A DNA stretch of 64,000 nucleotides. Origin: Deuterostichococcus epilithicus. Lineage: Eukaryota; Chlorophyta; Trebouxiophyceae; Prasiolales; Stichococcaceae. Shown one piece after another: positions 62,886 to 64,000 of the stretch. The DNA is taken from positions 1,736,001 to 1,800,000 of the forward strand of contig JAVTLE010000008.1 of assembly GCA_033439295.1 (NCBI GenBank), written 5' to 3'. The notes under the pieces are model-generated. The model had not been told where the DNA came from. It made no database searches and was given only the letters and a program-made list of their open reading frames with translations. Each line of letters begins with the position of its first letter. The first letter of the stretch is position 1. The translations under genes were made by a program, and so were the position numbers.

Positions 62886-64000
62886 TCACTCCTCGGAAGC
62901 CGAGGACTCGGGTGCCTCGACCAGACGTGCTACTCGGGAGGCGAGCCGCTGAAGGTCCTGGCAGCGAATGAGGGCCGCCCGCATCAGCAGCTCCAGGCCT
63001 CGGCCACAGAGGGGCCCCGGGAGCGGCCAGGCCGCTTACCGGGTAGTCAGCGGCGAGCTCGCCGAGTTGGGCGCGCTCGCCGTCGCTGCCGTAAACATCG
63101 GCCGCTCGCTGTGCCTCGAGGGGCTGCCGCCTGAAGAGCCGGCCACTGCACGCAAGGGCAAAGGAAGGTCAATTCAGCTCCACGCACAGTGCGGAGGGCA
63201 GAAGGTGAGAAATGCGACAGTTTCGTCAAAGGGGGTTCACAGGAAAGGACAGAGATGACTGCTGTCCAGGGAAGTGACCACCACGGCAGCAGGGCGGGGC
63301 TCACCCGAGGGCTGCCGCGCAAGTGTCTCGACGGCCAGCATGCGGCGCAGGCGCCCGATGACGCTCTCAAAGTCCGGCCTGTCATCAGGGCTCTGCGGGA
63401 AGGCGGTTCAGGGGTGAGTCCGACAGTGCGAGATTCGGTTGCATCCTGCTGCTGCATTTGCAGGCGCTGTGTGTGGTCGCAGGTGGCTCTTACAACCCAG
63501 CGCACAGCCGCCCAGGCACTTCGGAAGCACCATCTGACGCTCCAGATGCAGGCTGGAGCGGGGACTCGTAGGCGCGCCTGCGCCCAGCAGGCCTTCATGA
63601 GCTCCAGGTAGGCGGCGATGCCGCCGAAGGAGCCGCCGGGGCTGACGGCGACGTCCGCCGGGATGTCCGGCCGCAGGTGCTCCACCGTCACCATGGCGTG
63701 CACCTGGCAGGGACCACAGGACTGTTCAGCGACAATACTACAAAGTTTGGGACCAGCGGGACCCTTCTGTCAGATCCAGCCGCAGCAGATAGGAACGAGA
63801 GAGGGACAGGCACTGCAGAGCCAGCTGCACAACGTCCATGAGACAAAAGTCGCAGGTCAACCTGATGTGCGTCATGCGAGAAGACGCTCCGAAAGCCGCT
63901 GGAGGCACGACAACGAACGGTTCGCACCTGCCAGGTGTTCTGCTGGTGCCAGGGCACCTCCCAGGTGAGCAGCTCCCACATGATGACGCCGAAGGAGTAC
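62886..64000 (-). CDS. Protein kinase, C-terminal part (TKL/Raf-like; partial, runs off right edge)
   Basis: Only kinase subdomains IX-XI and the tail are in the window. The first exon (edge to 63928) reads YSFGVIMWELLTWEVPWHQQ, subdomain IX of a tyrosine-kinase-like Ser/Thr kinase (WELLT..VPW). The next exon (63703-63578) reads VTVEHLRPDIPADVAVSPGG and YLELMKACWAQ. It joins 63392-63305, SPDDRPDFESVIGRLRRMLA, the invariant Arg of subdomain XI. The donor after WAQ is CAG|GCGCGC, so this intron is probably GC-AG. The tail gives DGERAQLGELAADYP, then after a short 41-nt intron (63039-62999) GLELLMRAALIRCQDLQRLA and a stop at 62886. The ATP-binding and catalytic loops lie beyond the right edge, so substrate and subfamily cannot be set. 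Confidence 0.8.

Overview
The window looks like nuclear DNA of a green alga (Chlorophyta, trebouxiophyte-like). It is GC-rich and intron-dense, and its genes combine plant-type families (a PICKLE-like chromatin remodeller, a plastid-type histidinol-phosphate aminotransferase, a plant-type PP2C, an AFC/LAMMER kinase) with an arginine deiminase, which among eukaryotes is known mainly from green algae and some anaerobic protists. Most introns are GT-AG. At least two are probably GC-AG. Coding sequence is broken into many short exons, so spans given here run from start to stop codon and contain introns. Exon edges were read by eye from splice consensus plus protein-family continuity.

Layout, left to right: the N-terminal part of a seryl-tRNA synthetase (minus, runs off the left edge); an unrecognised gene with a weak chalcone-isomerase-like C-terminal region (plus, to 6178); a glycerophosphodiester phosphodiesterase (plus, 7057-8837); a giant PICKLE/CHD3-type remodeller of over 30 exons filling 9520-25046 (minus); an AT-rich gap of about 2.4 kb (25047-27512); a LAMMER/CLK kinase (plus, 27513-32065); arginine deiminase (plus, 33091-37038); a one-domain Aha1/Hch1-type Hsp90 co-chaperone (minus, 37812-39152); VPS54 of the GARP tether with a long acidic/Ala-rich tail (plus, 40247-48511); histidinol-phosphate aminotransferase (minus, 49169-51701); a PP2C phosphatase with an N-myristoylation start (plus, 52136-55240); an F-box-like/LRR protein (minus, 56207-58360); a ZIP metal transporter (minus, 59300-62127); and the C-terminal end of a protein kinase (minus, 62886 to the right edge). 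The genes do not form a pathway. They are ordinary housekeeping and signalling genes.

The most unusual signal is shared across unrelated genes. Many introns hold a diverged partial copy of the edge of the adjacent exon, usually 80-135 bp away. I found about a dozen, in seven genes. In two cases (78 nt in the remodeller, 85 nt in the ZIP gene) both copies carry an AG|GT junction and the intron runs exactly from one to the other, as expected for intron birth by tandem duplication of coding DNA. The other cases look like later or decayed versions of the same process. One remodeller exon has two such ghost copies in a row. Other oddities are a perfect 30-bp palindrome just after a stop codon, a 17-bp perfect hairpin in the ZIP gene, and a predicted SUMO-interaction motif at the extreme C-terminus of the remodeller.
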